Assembly: GCA_023426125.1 (NCBI GenBank)
Contig: JAFABI010000086.1
Coordinates: 1 to 64,000, forward strand
Length of the DNA: 64,000 bases
From: Bacillota bacterium
GTDB lineage: Bacteria > Bacillota > Clostridia > Acetivibrionales > DTU013
Direction: 5' to 3'
Positions 34,800 through 43,047 of the stretch are shown in pieces; the first letter of the stretch is position 1; each line of letters starts with the position of its first letter. The notes below the pieces were generated by a model. It saw only the letters and a list, made by a program, of their open reading frames with translations. It made no database searches and was not told the origin of the DNA. The translations under genes were made by a program, and so were the position numbers.

Positions 34800-36090
34800 A
34801 AGGATAGCGGTTTTTATCGAAAGTCTTAAAAAACACCTGGAGGGCCTTCCCGAACAGGAAGTCCGGGAGGCGGTGGGCTATTATGAGGAATACCTTTATG
34901 ATGCCGCCGAAGCCGGGAAGGATCCGGAGGAAGTTTTCAGGCAGCTGGACCCTCCGCAAAAAATCGCCGGGATGCTCCGGACCGAAACAAGTATCCTCCG
35001 GGCCCAAAAGAGTCCGGGACTCAGGAATTTTACCAGTGTTCTGCGCAATGCCTTACGCTCGGTAACCACCCCATTAGCTGTTTTATTGGTGTCTATTTTT
35101 ATCATGGTTTCCTATAGCGTGGTGCTGATGCTTTTCGGCGGCGCCCTCGTGGCGTTTATCGCCGGGATTGTCATGGCGCTGGGAATGGTTTATCAGGCAT
35201 TGACCATGTCCGCACACTTTCCGATGGAAATTGCCGGTGCGGTGGGGATGGGCTTGTTTGGCGCAGGAATTTGCCTGCTGCTGTCCTTCGCCCTTTATAA
35301 GCTTGCCAGGCTATTGATCAAAGCTTCCACCCGGTTTATCGGAAAAACTCTGAGAAAGCCCGGTAAGCCTGCACCGGAGCTGGAAAACAAGCCGGATGCG
35401 CATCCCTCCGGCTCCAGACGTTTTGTTCCGGTCTGTCTGGCGGTGATCGCAGCAGGCTTTGTGCTTACAGCAGTCTCCGGACTGCCGATGCGGTATTTTA
35501 CCATCTTTAACAGCATGAAGCCGGAGAATGTCACCATGAGAACCGTAGAGTATGATTCCGCCGGTATCAATAAAATTTCTCTTGTGACTGCGCATTCAAG
35601 GATCAAAGTAACCGAAGGCACTTCGGATAAAATTGTCCTCTCCTATGAACAGCCGGATTGGATGGATTATGAAGCGGTCAGCAACGGAAGCATGCTGTCG
35701 TTCTACGAGAGATCCAACGGCAGACTCCCTCTGTTCCCGCTGGTAAAACTCCATGAAGGCCTTACGGAGCTCACAGTTTCCGTTCCCAGGGGGTACAGCC
35801 CTGAAATCATCACACTGGAGAGTACCGGAGGTGATGTATCCATCTCCGGTCTGGCGGAAAACATAGAGGTAAAAACCATGAATGGAGACATACTTTTCAA
35901 TCCCGAAGGCATTACGGACAGTTACAATATCAGGGCAAACACCAGCAGCGGGACGATTTTGGTCGGAGGTGTCCCGTCAGGTCAGAAAGGGACCGAAGGA
36001 ATCGAGTATTACAGGAATGTCAAAGCTGCAAAGACGGTCAAGCTGAACAGCAGCGGCGGCAGGATTGTGATTGAGGGAGAAGCGCCTTAG
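34792..36090 (+). CDS. DUF1700-DUF4097 fusion membrane protein
   Basis: This 432-residue protein has an N-terminal DUF1700-like helical region (about 1-75; LKKHLEGLPEQEVREAVGYY). Three or so membrane helices follow (about 95-180), another lies near 215, and an extracytoplasmic DUF4097-like beta-helix (about 240-430) carries repeated GDVSISG/GDILFNPEG-type strands. DUF4097 domains resemble adhesin-like beta-solenoids with no known reaction. Translation is coupled to the padR-like gene by an 8-base overlap (ATG 34792). It may sense envelope conditions; this is inference. Confidence 0.8.
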   Translation: MDERIAVFIESLKKHLEGLPEQEVREAVGYYEEYLYDAAEAGKDPEEVFRQLDPPQKIAGMLRTETSILRAQKSPGLRNFTSVLRNALRSVTTPLAVLLVSIFIMVSYSVVLMLFGGALVAFIAGIVMALGMVYQALTMSAHFPMEIAGAVGMGLFGAGICLLLSFALYKLARLLIKASTRFIGKTLRKPGKPAPELENKPDAHPSGSRRFVPVCLAVIAAGFVLTAVSGLPMRYFTIFNSMKPENVTMRTVEYDSAGINKISLVTAHSRIKVTEGTSDKIVLSYEQPDWMDYEAVSNGSMLSFYERSNGRLPLFPLVKLHEGLTELTVSVPRGYSPEIITLESTGGDVSISGLAENIEVKTMNGDILFNPEGITDSYNIRANTSSGTILVGGVPSGQKGTEGIEYYRNVKAAKTVKLNSSGGRIVIEGEAP

Positions 36091-36218
36091 TCAGGGGGGT
36101 TCTCCCCGTTCATTGCAGGATCCGGTAGTAAATGCAAATTCTTCGAACGGAAGCTTAAAGGGTTTGATTATATATACTATGGCATTGTTGCTGCATTGCA
36201 TTTGTCCCCCATACATTT

Positions 36219-37607
36219 TTAAAACATATCTGATGGAGAAACCAGTATAATATTTTCAGCTTTTTTTGCCTTTTTTACCAAAGCGTCTGTAAAACCGGAT
36301 TTTGAAAACAGCATATAATACTTTCCGCTAAATTGCGTATGCAATTCTGATTTTCGAATCAGGTCATTCAGCACATCCTCGCCTACCGCTATATTTTTCC
36401 ATTTGCACTCTCCGAATATCGCTTCTGCGTTTGAATATGCGATAAAATCAATTTCCTCTTCACGCCGCTCTTTTTGATTGTTTCCCCACCATTTGCCGAT
36501 TTTCTGAAAAGGCACAGGCAGAGCGTTTTTTGCCAACGCGCGCCACATATACTGTTTGGCACATTCCTCAAAAGCATGTCCTATATGTGTGTTAAGGTGC
36601 TCGCCAAAAACTTCACCGCAAACAGCTTCGCCAAAGCCAGCGGTAATCCTGCTGATATTCGGCAGGACAAACCGATACCAAAATTTGAACATCTGATCGT
36701 CAAGGACATAAATGGTCTTTCTGGAACTCTGTGCCGTGACGGGATATTCCTTCCGTACAAGCCCAAGGCCAATCAGCGTATTAAGCATATTACTGCATTG
36801 ACTGGTTACAATATCCGTTTTGGTGGCGATTTCATTCAAACGGCTGCTTCCGGTCGCAATCGCAGTGATAATTCCGTTATACGTTTGCGGCATTTTTAGT
36901 TCCTGCTTCAGTAGATTGGAAGGTTCTTCGAACAAGCGTCCTGACGGATCAAAAAGTAATTCACGCACATTTTCCTGAAGGTCAAGACTGTTATCAATTC
37001 GGGAAAGGTATTCGGGTATCCCGCCGGTTATTCCATATAGGGTAATTTTATCCTCATTACTAAAGCCTTCCAGCATACTGGCGCACTCAAAGTAGTCAAA
37101 AGGCAGGATTTTGTATTGCGATGTTCGTCGGCCGTAAAGAGGGCTTTTATAACCAAGAATCTGATTCTCCATAAAGGACATGGATGAACCGCATAGAATC
37201 AAGAACAACTTGCTATTACTTTGGTATTTGTCTATTGCCGCTTGCAGGATGGAGGAAACCGCTTTATCGCTTTCTGCAAGGTATGGGTATTCGTCAATCA
37301 CAAAAATCACACGTTTATGCTTTGCATACTCAAAGACATAATCCACTGCCTCGCGAAAGGATGGAAATGGGTTTTTGGGCGCGTCCGGCGAGATTGCAGA
37401 AAGAATCTGACTGGATAAGATCTCCAGATTTTCTTTCGCGGTAGATTCCACCGCCACAAAATAGATGGCTTTTTTATCTTTGCAAAACTCGTTGATCAGT
37501 GTGGTTTTCCCTACGCGCCGCCTTCCGTAAAACACGGCAAACTGAAATTTATCCCGTGTATAATACTTGTTCAGGCTATCAAGCTCTGATTTTCTGCCAA
37601 CAAACAT
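36219..37607 (-). CDS. DUF234-type archaeal-ATPase-family protein
   Basis: This 462-residue protein has an N-terminal P-loop ATPase (Walker A GRRRVGKTT at 28-36, Walker B VIFVIDEYP) of the archaeal ATPase/STAND type. A winged helix follows (about 260-320), then a C-terminal DUF234 domain with a PD-(D/E)xK-like pattern (EEEIDFIAYSNAEAIFGECKWK). That motif suggests nuclease ability. Such genes are scattered in archaea and Clostridia and have been suspected mobile or defence genes, but function is unproven. I start at ATG 37607 after GGAGG; TTG at 37622 overlaps that site. The CRISPR remnant begins about 100 bases upstream. Confidence 0.85.
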   Translation of the reverse strand: MFVGRKSELDSLNKYYTRDKFQFAVFYGRRRVGKTTLINEFCKDKKAIYFVAVESTAKENLEILSSQILSAISPDAPKNPFPSFREAVDYVFEYAKHKRVIFVIDEYPYLAESDKAVSSILQAAIDKYQSNSKLFLILCGSSMSFMENQILGYKSPLYGRRTSQYKILPFDYFECASMLEGFSNEDKITLYGITGGIPEYLSRIDNSLDLQENVRELLFDPSGRLFEEPSNLLKQELKMPQTYNGIITAIATGSSRLNEIATKTDIVTSQCSNMLNTLIGLGLVRKEYPVTAQSSRKTIYVLDDQMFKFWYRFVLPNISRITAGFGEAVCGEVFGEHLNTHIGHAFEECAKQYMWRALAKNALPVPFQKIGKWWGNNQKERREEEIDFIAYSNAEAIFGECKWKNIAVGEDVLNDLIRKSELHTQFSGKYYMLFSKSGFTDALVKKAKKAENIILVSPSDMF

Positions 37608-37706
37608 TTTGTAATCCTCCAATTAGTAATTGCATAATTAGTAAAATCTTCACACCTGTGTGAAGTGCAACGAAAGGAATGGAGGGAGTGGATAGCAGGA
37701 ATCAAT

Positions 37707-37938
37707 GTTTCAATCCATATACCCATGCGAGGGGCATGATGCAGCTTTTGCAAACATCATGGATCAGCTACAGTTTCAATCCACGCACCCGTGCGGGGTG
37801 CGACCCTACCGATTATATTATACACCATTTCCTGGCAAAGTTTCAACCCACGCACCCGTGCGGGGTGCGGCTTGGATTCTGCTCCCCTGTTGTTGTACAA
37901 AAACTTGTTTCAATCCACGCACCCGCGTGGGGTGCGAC
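37707..37938 (-). CRISPR. Short orphan CRISPR array, type I-C-like repeats
   Basis: Four 32-bp repeats start at 37707, 37773, 37840 and 37907, with spacers of 34, 35 and 35 bases. The plus-strand unit starts GTTTCAATCCACGCACCC and ends GGGGTGCGAC, a GTGC-stem repeat typical of subtype I-C. The first repeat differs from the consensus at nine positions, the third at two. The fourth has a swapped pair (CGTG for TGCG context). Known I-C arrays run toward ATTGAAAC, so this one reads leftward. The degenerate repeat is then leader-distal and the AT-rich flank right of 37938 is the leader side. No cas gene is in the window. Confidence 0.9.
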
Positions 37939-38389
37939 AGTATAAGTTTCAAATCCTAACGCAGAAAAGAATTATACATTATAATTCCGCGAACCGCATT
38001 AAATCATCAATAGATTTTACCTCATTTTCCAGTGAAAATCTAGGGGATTGCATAAAAAACAAGATACCGCGAACACTCTGGGGAAGCTATGATCACTTCA
38101 GGTTCGCGGTAAAGGCAAGTGCTCAATATGATTCATCCAGATTCTATCAGAAATGAGGTTAAGCGTCAATATCGCCTAGCAGCGCCTATCCAGGCATTCC
38201 ACGGCAAGATCATGAACCTTTTTTTCTTATTGTGATTTCTTTCAAATTACACTTGGAGAATTGCTTCGGAGGCAAGATGGGTGGGTATGGCTGCGAATAA
38301 GTGCGTCATGTGGAGGAGTGGATTAAGAAATGGTGAATACCCCCCTGTTTAACACTTATTTTCTAAAAGATATGTATTATGATGTAAAT
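37939..38389. other. Intergenic stretch beside the CRISPR array
   Basis: The first part is AT-rich and could be an array leader. It includes a 10-bp perfect inverted repeat, TACCGCGAAC (38065-38074) and GTTCGCGGTA (38102-38111), around 27 bases. The segment ATTGCATAAAAAACAAGATA (38048-38067) resembles 2844-2863. I see no supported gene; open frames across the array and to about 38156 are made by the repeats. Confidence 0.5.
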
Positions 38390-38543
38390 GTAGGCTGTTT
38401 GTCCAGGCGATGCTCGAACGCGGTACCCCAGAGGAATACCCGTTATGCTGCGGCACGGATGCCGCAGCCGCAAAACGGAGCCAAGGATGGCGACTTTGCA
38501 GCGCCCGCGTTGGAGCGAGCCTGGACAACTACAGCCTGCCTAC
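38390..38543. repeat. Large nested palindromic element
   Basis: Imperfect arms 38390-38423 and 38505-38543 pair through GTAGGC, GCTGT, TTGTCCAGGC and AACGCGG blocks. Inside them is a perfect 9-bp hairpin GCTGCGGCA-CGGA-TGCCGCAGC (38447-38468). An open frame crosses the element (38330-38644) but lacks a ribosome site and follows the palindrome. It could be a MITE-like element or a structured RNA. Confidence 0.6.
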
Positions 38544-38640
38544 GACGTAACCTGATGCAAGGATTTGCAGTCATGCTCACCCATGACCCTAAACTTTATG
38601 TTAAGAAAGCATCACCGGGTATCGTCAATCTTTATGTTCT

Positions 38641-38673
38641 CTAAAAAGAAAAAAGATTGCCTCGCAATCTTTT
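38641..38673 (-). terminator. Terminator of the YibE/F gene
   Basis: A perfect 10-bp stem AAAAGATTGC / GCAATCTTTT has a 3-base loop. On the minus strand it is followed by a TTTTCTTTTTAG run, about 105 bases past the stop of the leftward YibE/F gene. Confidence 0.75.
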
Positions 38674-38778
38674 CACCTTTAACCCATGAGCTGACTGATT
38701 TTATTACCATTTATTTGCTTCATGCGATAACCCTGGCAGGCATCCGGGGACGATTACTTGTTTTGTCGGAGCTTGCAA

Positions 38779-39927
38779 TCATGGCTGCCCGTAGTGCCTG
38801 AAAGGCTGCTTATGCTTTGTGAATATCATGCCTGATATGATTGCCGTAAACGGAGCTACAGCTACCAGCCCGAAACTGCCCACAAGCGTATGGAAGATCT
38901 CGGCTGCGACATATTTCAGATTCAGGATATTGATTATGGGGGTTCCCTGTGCCATAAAAACCATCAACAATCCTATATATCCTCCCGAATAAGCCAGTAA
39001 CAGCGTTGTAGTCATTGTGCCCATTACCACCCTTCCAATGTTAAACCCGGAACGGATAGCTTCGGCGGCCGGCATTTCAGGATTCTTTTCAACCAGTTCA
39101 TGAACTGCGGCCGCAATATCCACTGCCACATCCATAAGAGCACCGGAAGAAGCTATAAAAGTGGCTGAAATAAAAATGTCGGTCAGACTCAGATTTGCGT
39201 AGCCGGCATAAAGCAGACTTTCTGAGAAAGCCATTACGGCTCCGTGAATCTTAAACAAATGTCCGAAAATCACAGCAAGGAAGCAGCTTAAAATTGTTCC
39301 GGACAGGGAGCCTGCAATTGCGGCCAGAGATTTTTTGTTAACCCCTCCAACCATTAATATGATGAAAATTGTAAGAAACGCAACAATAAATAATGAAATC
39401 CAGATTGGGCTCCACCCTTTCAGCAGGTTCGGAACCAATACCTTCCAGATAACCACGACGGACAAAACAAACGAGAGAATAGCCTTGGCTCCGGTCCAGC
39501 CTGCAAAGATCACAAGCAAAAGAGCAAAACCGCCAAAAAGTAATAGCTCGAGGTTTATTCGGTAGTGATCAATCAGTGTGACAAAGGTGATAGCATCCCC
39601 TTCAAAATCAATTACTGCCAGTACTTTGTCTCCCGGAACAAATATCTTATCCAGTTCGAGCTTGCCTACCAGATTGTTTGTACCTTGCGCCGTTCTCCCT
39701 TTAAATTGCCCGTCCAGAACTGACACCAGGCATTTCTGCTCTCCCTGTTGAATTATTCCCGTGTTATATAGATTGGAATTGTCTGTTTCAATAATTCTGA
39801 CAACTGTTCTGATACTGCCCTGGTATATGGTGGATTGAAAACCGGTGGGCAAAAAACATAGTCCGGCAATAAGTGAAATCACAACCAGCACGATTATACG
39901 GTTGGGGTTAAAGATTTTTTGGATCAT
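38779..39927 (-). CDS. YibE/F family membrane protein
   Basis: This protein of about 382 residues has an N-terminal membrane helix (VISLIAGLCFLP). An extracytoplasmic beta-domain follows (about 30-115, GEQKCLVSVLDGQFKG), then seven or so membrane helices characteristic of the YibE/F (PF07907) family. The helices include SGALMDVAVDIAAAVHEL and GRVVMGTMTTTLLLAYSGG. The role is unknown. I choose ATG 39927 after GAAGGG. A longer frame to 40005 would run into the terminator stem at 40004-40051. Confidence 0.88.
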   Translation of the reverse strand: MIQKIFNPNRIIVLVVISLIAGLCFLPTGFQSTIYQGSIRTVVRIIETDNSNLYNTGIIQQGEQKCLVSVLDGQFKGRTAQGTNNLVGKLELDKIFVPGDKVLAVIDFEGDAITFVTLIDHYRINLELLLFGGFALLLVIFAGWTGAKAILSFVLSVVVIWKVLVPNLLKGWSPIWISLFIVAFLTIFIILMVGGVNKKSLAAIAGSLSGTILSCFLAVIFGHLFKIHGAVMAFSESLLYAGYANLSLTDIFISATFIASSGALMDVAVDIAAAVHELVEKNPEMPAAEAIRSGFNIGRVVMGTMTTTLLLAYSGGYIGLLMVFMAQGTPIINILNLKYVAAEIFHTLVGSFGLVAVAPFTAIISGMIFTKHKQPFRHYGQP

Positions 39928-40003
39928 TGGTTCTATTCCCTTCTTTACTAGGATTTCATACAGCAGCAATGTATTTTTAGCGGGTGCGCTTTTGAAAATA
40001 TTC

Positions 40004-40051
40004 AAAAACCGCTATGTCCGGCAGGCATGATCCATTGGCATAGCGGTTTTT
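40004..40051 (-). terminator. Bidirectional-type terminator after alkaline phosphatase
   Basis: A perfect 13-bp stem AAAAACCGCTATG / CATAGCGGTTTTT encloses 22 bases, with T runs on both strands. It lies 46 bases past the stop of the leftward phosphatase gene. Confidence 0.8.
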
Positions 40052-40096
40052 GTTAATAGCAAAAGCATATAACGGATTTTTTAGAAAATTAGTCTA

Positions 40097-41635
40097 TTAC
40101 TTTACCTTTGTTATCGCTGCAAGCTTTTTGAAAATATCGGTATCGTCATATGCACCGTAGAACAACTGATAGCCTGCTCCAATTGCATATACCGGAACGG
40201 CAAGGCCCGAATGAGAATATGTAGTGAAGCTTATGCCGGCCTTATTTTCAAGAATGTGATTGCAGGTTACGGTCAGCGGTTCACTCATATATCCGTACAA
40301 CAAATAGTCGGGACCTACCTGTGAACCTTTTGCTGTTTCCATTGTCTGTTTCAGAGCATCTCTTAACTTTACCATTTCATAATCATTCAGTACAAGCTCG
40401 GGAGTTCCTTTTGCATCTGCATCCGTGGGTGCAATCAAGCCATAGGCCGCCTTGATCTGTGGCAGAAGATCCTCCAGCTTTGCTTTATTGGCAGCGGTTT
40501 TTGATTTGTAATCCGCAACAATTTTGTCAAATGCAACATAGGATTGATTCTGCTTTTCCAGCTTTTCGAAGAATGTTGAATATTCGGTACCTGCAAAGCC
40601 TATGGTCATTCCGCCTGTTTCATGATCTCCTGTAACAATGATCAGTGTTTCGGACGGGTGTGCCTGATATACCTTCATTGCTTCCTTAACCGCATCATTT
40701 AAAGCGATGGTATCGTGAATCGATGCGGCTGCATCATTCGCATGACATGCCCAGTCAATCTTACCGGCCTCAACCATCATGAAATAACCTTTCGGATTGT
40801 CCAGGACTTCAATTCCTTTTCTTACAAAGTCGGCAAGACTCAGTTGATTTTCTGTACGGTCAATTTCGTAGGGCATTGCATAGCTGTCGGTTGATGCTGT
40901 GATTGCCGAAGGATCCAGGGCGATTACTTTTCCGGAAGCACTGGTGAGCTTCAAAATATCGTCTTTCGTTGTAGCAACTTTGTATCCCTTGTTTTTTGCC
41001 TGCTGCAAAATATTAACGGGATCCTTGGTGGTGGATTTTTTTCCATCGGGGTCAAGGAAATAGCCGCCCCCGAAGAAATCAAAGCCGCTGTTTACCAATT
41101 GCGTGGCCAGATTGTAGTAATTACCTCTTGAAGGTTCGTTGCCATAGAATACGGCAGGTGTTGCATGATCAAGAGTAACCGTAGTAATAACTCCAACCTT
41201 GTAGCCTGCTTTTTTCATTTTCTTTGAAATGGGTTCATAACTGATTTTTTTTGCAGGATCCATATTAATGATTCCGCCAAGAGTTTTATTTCCCGTGGCT
41301 ATAGCTGTGCCTGTGGATGCCGAGTCGGGAATGAAAGATTCAGCATCAAAGGTATCTGCGCTGCCTACTCCGGGGAATTTTGTAAACTCAAGTGTTTTAA
41401 TTGCAGGTTCTTGTGGATTTCCCTGGTTGCCAAGATACATTTGTGTGGCATTGACCTGCGGTGTGCTCATTCCGTCGCCAATAAACAGAAAAACATATTT
41501 TGGCGCTGTTCCTGAGTAATTGTTGTTTGTGTCGTATGCAGCAGGTGCGGCAGAAACCAGTCCGCCCAGGAATGCAACGCTGGCAAATGCAAATACCAGG
41601 AAGAATACTGCCAGTGTCAAAATCCTTTTTTTCAT
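40097..41635 (-). CDS. Alkaline phosphatase (PhoA family), secreted
   Basis: This 512-residue protein has a signal peptide (MKKRILTLAVFFLVFAFASV, cleavage likely after VSAAPAA). The alkaline-phosphatase core shows metal ligand Asp54 in FIGDGMST, nucleophile Ser105 in PDSAS, a second-metal DWACH (Asp and His) and TGDHETGG. It hydrolyses phosphate monoesters outside the cell using two zincs and magnesium. GGAGG upstream fixes the start. Direct TTAACA-like repeats at 41714-41755 may be a Pho box. The gene stands alone with a strong terminator. Confidence 0.94.
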   Translation of the reverse strand: MKKRILTLAVFFLVFAFASVAFLGGLVSAAPAAYDTNNNYSGTAPKYVFLFIGDGMSTPQVNATQMYLGNQGNPQEPAIKTLEFTKFPGVGSADTFDAESFIPDSASTGTAIATGNKTLGGIINMDPAKKISYEPISKKMKKAGYKVGVITTVTLDHATPAVFYGNEPSRGNYYNLATQLVNSGFDFFGGGYFLDPDGKKSTTKDPVNILQQAKNKGYKVATTKDDILKLTSASGKVIALDPSAITASTDSYAMPYEIDRTENQLSLADFVRKGIEVLDNPKGYFMMVEAGKIDWACHANDAAASIHDTIALNDAVKEAMKVYQAHPSETLIIVTGDHETGGMTIGFAGTEYSTFFEKLEKQNQSYVAFDKIVADYKSKTAANKAKLEDLLPQIKAAYGLIAPTDADAKGTPELVLNDYEMVKLRDALKQTMETAKGSQVGPDYLLYGYMSEPLTVTCNHILENKAGISFTTYSHSGLAVPVYAIGAGYQLFYGAYDDTDIFKKLAAITKVK

Positions 41636-41713
41636 AATAATCAGCCTCCTATACGAATAAATAATGTACAGGCGCTATCATATTCTATAAGTTTTAATAC
41701 TGTATTTTACTTT

Positions 41714-41755
41714 TGTTAATTTTTGTTTAGATTTTTCCATATTTTCCATTGTTAT
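41714..41755 (-). promoter_or_regulatory. Possible Pho-box-like repeats upstream of alkaline phosphatase
   Basis: On the minus strand ATAACA (41755-41750), TAAACA (41729-41724) and TTAACA (41719-41714) lie in an A-rich stretch. The last two are 10 bases apart, close to the 11-base phasing of Gram-positive PhoP boxes. Matches in AT-rich DNA can arise by chance. Confidence 0.3.
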
Positions 41756-41774
41756 TAAACAATCTCCATATGGA

Positions 41775-41803
41775 TTGACATTGCTATGTAATTGGTGTAC
41801 ATT
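41775..41803 (+). promoter_or_regulatory. Promoter of the HD-domain gene
   Basis: TTGACA (41775-41780), a 17-base spacer and TACATT (41798-41803) lie 26 bases before the start codon. Confidence 0.5.
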
Positions 41804-41828
41804 CTAGTTTATGGAAGAGGTGAATACG

Positions 41829-42314
41829 ATGGTTTCAAAAGTATTGGGGAGAATGGCCGGCTACTTTCAGCAGGACATAAAAAGAGTAAATCATGCACTG
41901 AAGGTCTATGGTTTTGCGAAAATCATCAGCGGGAATGAGCCTCTTTCCGATGATTGCAGAACGGTTGTCGAGCTTGCTGCGGTTTTGCACGATATCGGCA
42001 TAAAGGAAGCAGAAAGGAAGTACAGCTCTTCCGCAGGAAAATATCAGGAAATGGAAGGACCGCCAATCGCAGAAGGCATTCTGGCCGATATGGGAATTGA
42101 AAGGCCGGTGATTGAAAGGGTCTGCTATCTGATTGGAAACCACCATAGCTACAGCAAAATCGATGGTACGGATTTTCAGATTCTTGTGGAAGCTGATTTT
42201 TTAGTCAATATTGAAGAAGACGCCATGGATGCTGCGGCAGTCAAAAGTATTAAAGATAAGTACTTTAAAACAGCTGCAGGAAGAGGTCTTCTTGAAGTCT
42301 TATACGGCATTTAA
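41829..42314 (+). CDS. HD-domain phosphohydrolase-like protein
   Basis: This 161-residue HD-superfamily protein has an early His in RVNHALKVYGFA, the HD pair in AAVLHDIGIKEAE and the later GNHHSY histidines. Together these form a typical metal site for nucleotide or phosphate-ester hydrolysis. The substrate is unknown. I use ATG 41829, which has GAGG eight bases upstream, rather than ATG 41811. It is a single-gene unit, divergent from alkaline phosphatase and followed by a long palindrome. Confidence 0.85.
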   Translation: MVSKVLGRMAGYFQQDIKRVNHALKVYGFAKIISGNEPLSDDCRTVVELAAVLHDIGIKEAERKYSSSAGKYQEMEGPPIAEGILADMGIERPVIERVCYLIGNHHSYSKIDGTDFQILVEADFLVNIEEDAMDAAAVKSIKDKYFKTAAGRGLLEVLYGI

Positions 42315-42342
42315 CCCTTGAGCCGTATTTCATTACCGGTAC

Positions 42343-42492
42343 TTAAGGATCGGCTAAAATATTAATTCCGATTCTTTTCTGGGGAATGGAGCGGGCTGGT
42401 CGCAAGCTAAAGCTTGCTGCTCGCCTATGCGACCTACCAAGCGAAGTTCCCCGGAAAAGATTATCGGAAGTTATATTTTAACGAGTCCTAAA
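42343..42492. repeat. Long imperfect palindrome (about 150 bp)
   Basis: The two halves are imperfect reverse complements: AGGA..GCTAAAATAT, TTCCGAT, TCTTTTC, GGGGAA and GGTCGC blocks on the left all recur inverted on the right. At the centre is GCAAGC-TAAA-GCTTGC (42402-42417). It lies between the HD-domain gene and the CBO0543-like pair. It could be a MITE remnant or a structured RNA; it also could end the HD-gene transcript. Confidence 0.6.
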
Positions 42493-42552
42493 TAATCTGC
42501 CGTAAATAAAGCATACTATAGACAGTGCAGTAACATAAGGAAGTAATAATTG

Positions 42553-43044
42553 ATGACGATAGAACGTTTTATTTTATTGGCGGTTAGCATCGTTGCCGTC
42601 ATATCGCTTTTTTATATACCGAAACACCGGAAAAGACTGGCCCTGGCCGGTTTTCTTGCCTTTGAAGCGACTACCTGGGCTTCGACCAATATTCTCGTTC
42701 AGACAGGCGTCATTTCGTTTCCGGTGAGAGAATTTGTGAATGCAACAAACGTGGGTTTTGTACAAAATTTCATTTTTTATCCGGTGATTTTTATGTGGTT
42801 CCTTCTCCTGTTCCCGGAAAAATCGCCCATCATAGCCCAAATATCGCATTATATTGTTTTTATCTCTGCCGTTGTATGGTTTATTTTTTTTATCAGTGTA
42901 TTTACGGAACTGGAGAATTTCGTAAAAGGAACAAAACAGACGCAGCTGGTCCGTTTGTATCTCAGTTTTACGTTTCAATTCGGTCTTTGTCATCTTTATA
43001 TCACATGGTTTACAAAAAAAACAGGTCTCCTGACAGGTGCGTGA
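42553..43044 (+). CDS. CBO0543-like small membrane protein (first of pair)
   Basis: This 163-residue protein has four or five hydrophobic helices and resembles CBO0543-type proteins of spore-forming Firmicutes, a family of unknown function. Helices carry FVNATNVGFVQNFIFYP and FQFGLCHLYITWF. ATG 42553 follows AAGGAAG; TTG 42550 is also in frame. The next gene starts 3 bases after its stop and encodes a similar protein, so the pair arose by duplication and is probably cotranscribed. Confidence 0.7.
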   Translation: MTIERFILLAVSIVAVISLFYIPKHRKRLALAGFLAFEATTWASTNILVQTGVISFPVREFVNATNVGFVQNFIFYPVIFMWFLLLFPEKSPIIAQISHYIVFISAVVWFIFFISVFTELENFVKGTKQTQLVRLYLSFTFQFGLCHLYITWFTKKTGLLTGA

Positions 43045-43047
43045 CGT

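Noticed and set aside
37946..37956. GTTTCAAATCC as a fifth CRISPR repeat
   Set aside because: Only 10 or so bases match and the spacing from the fourth repeat is 7 bases, so it is not a regular unit.
37679..38156. Three overlapping plus-strand frames of 84-121 codons
   Set aside because: They translate the CRISPR repeats, giving repeated STHPCGVR and RTRAGC peptides in each frame. They have no conserved product.
38330..38644. A 104-codon plus-strand frame after a GAGG-like site
   Set aside because: It runs through the nested palindrome and shows no family, membrane or signal pattern; the palindrome explains the sequence better.
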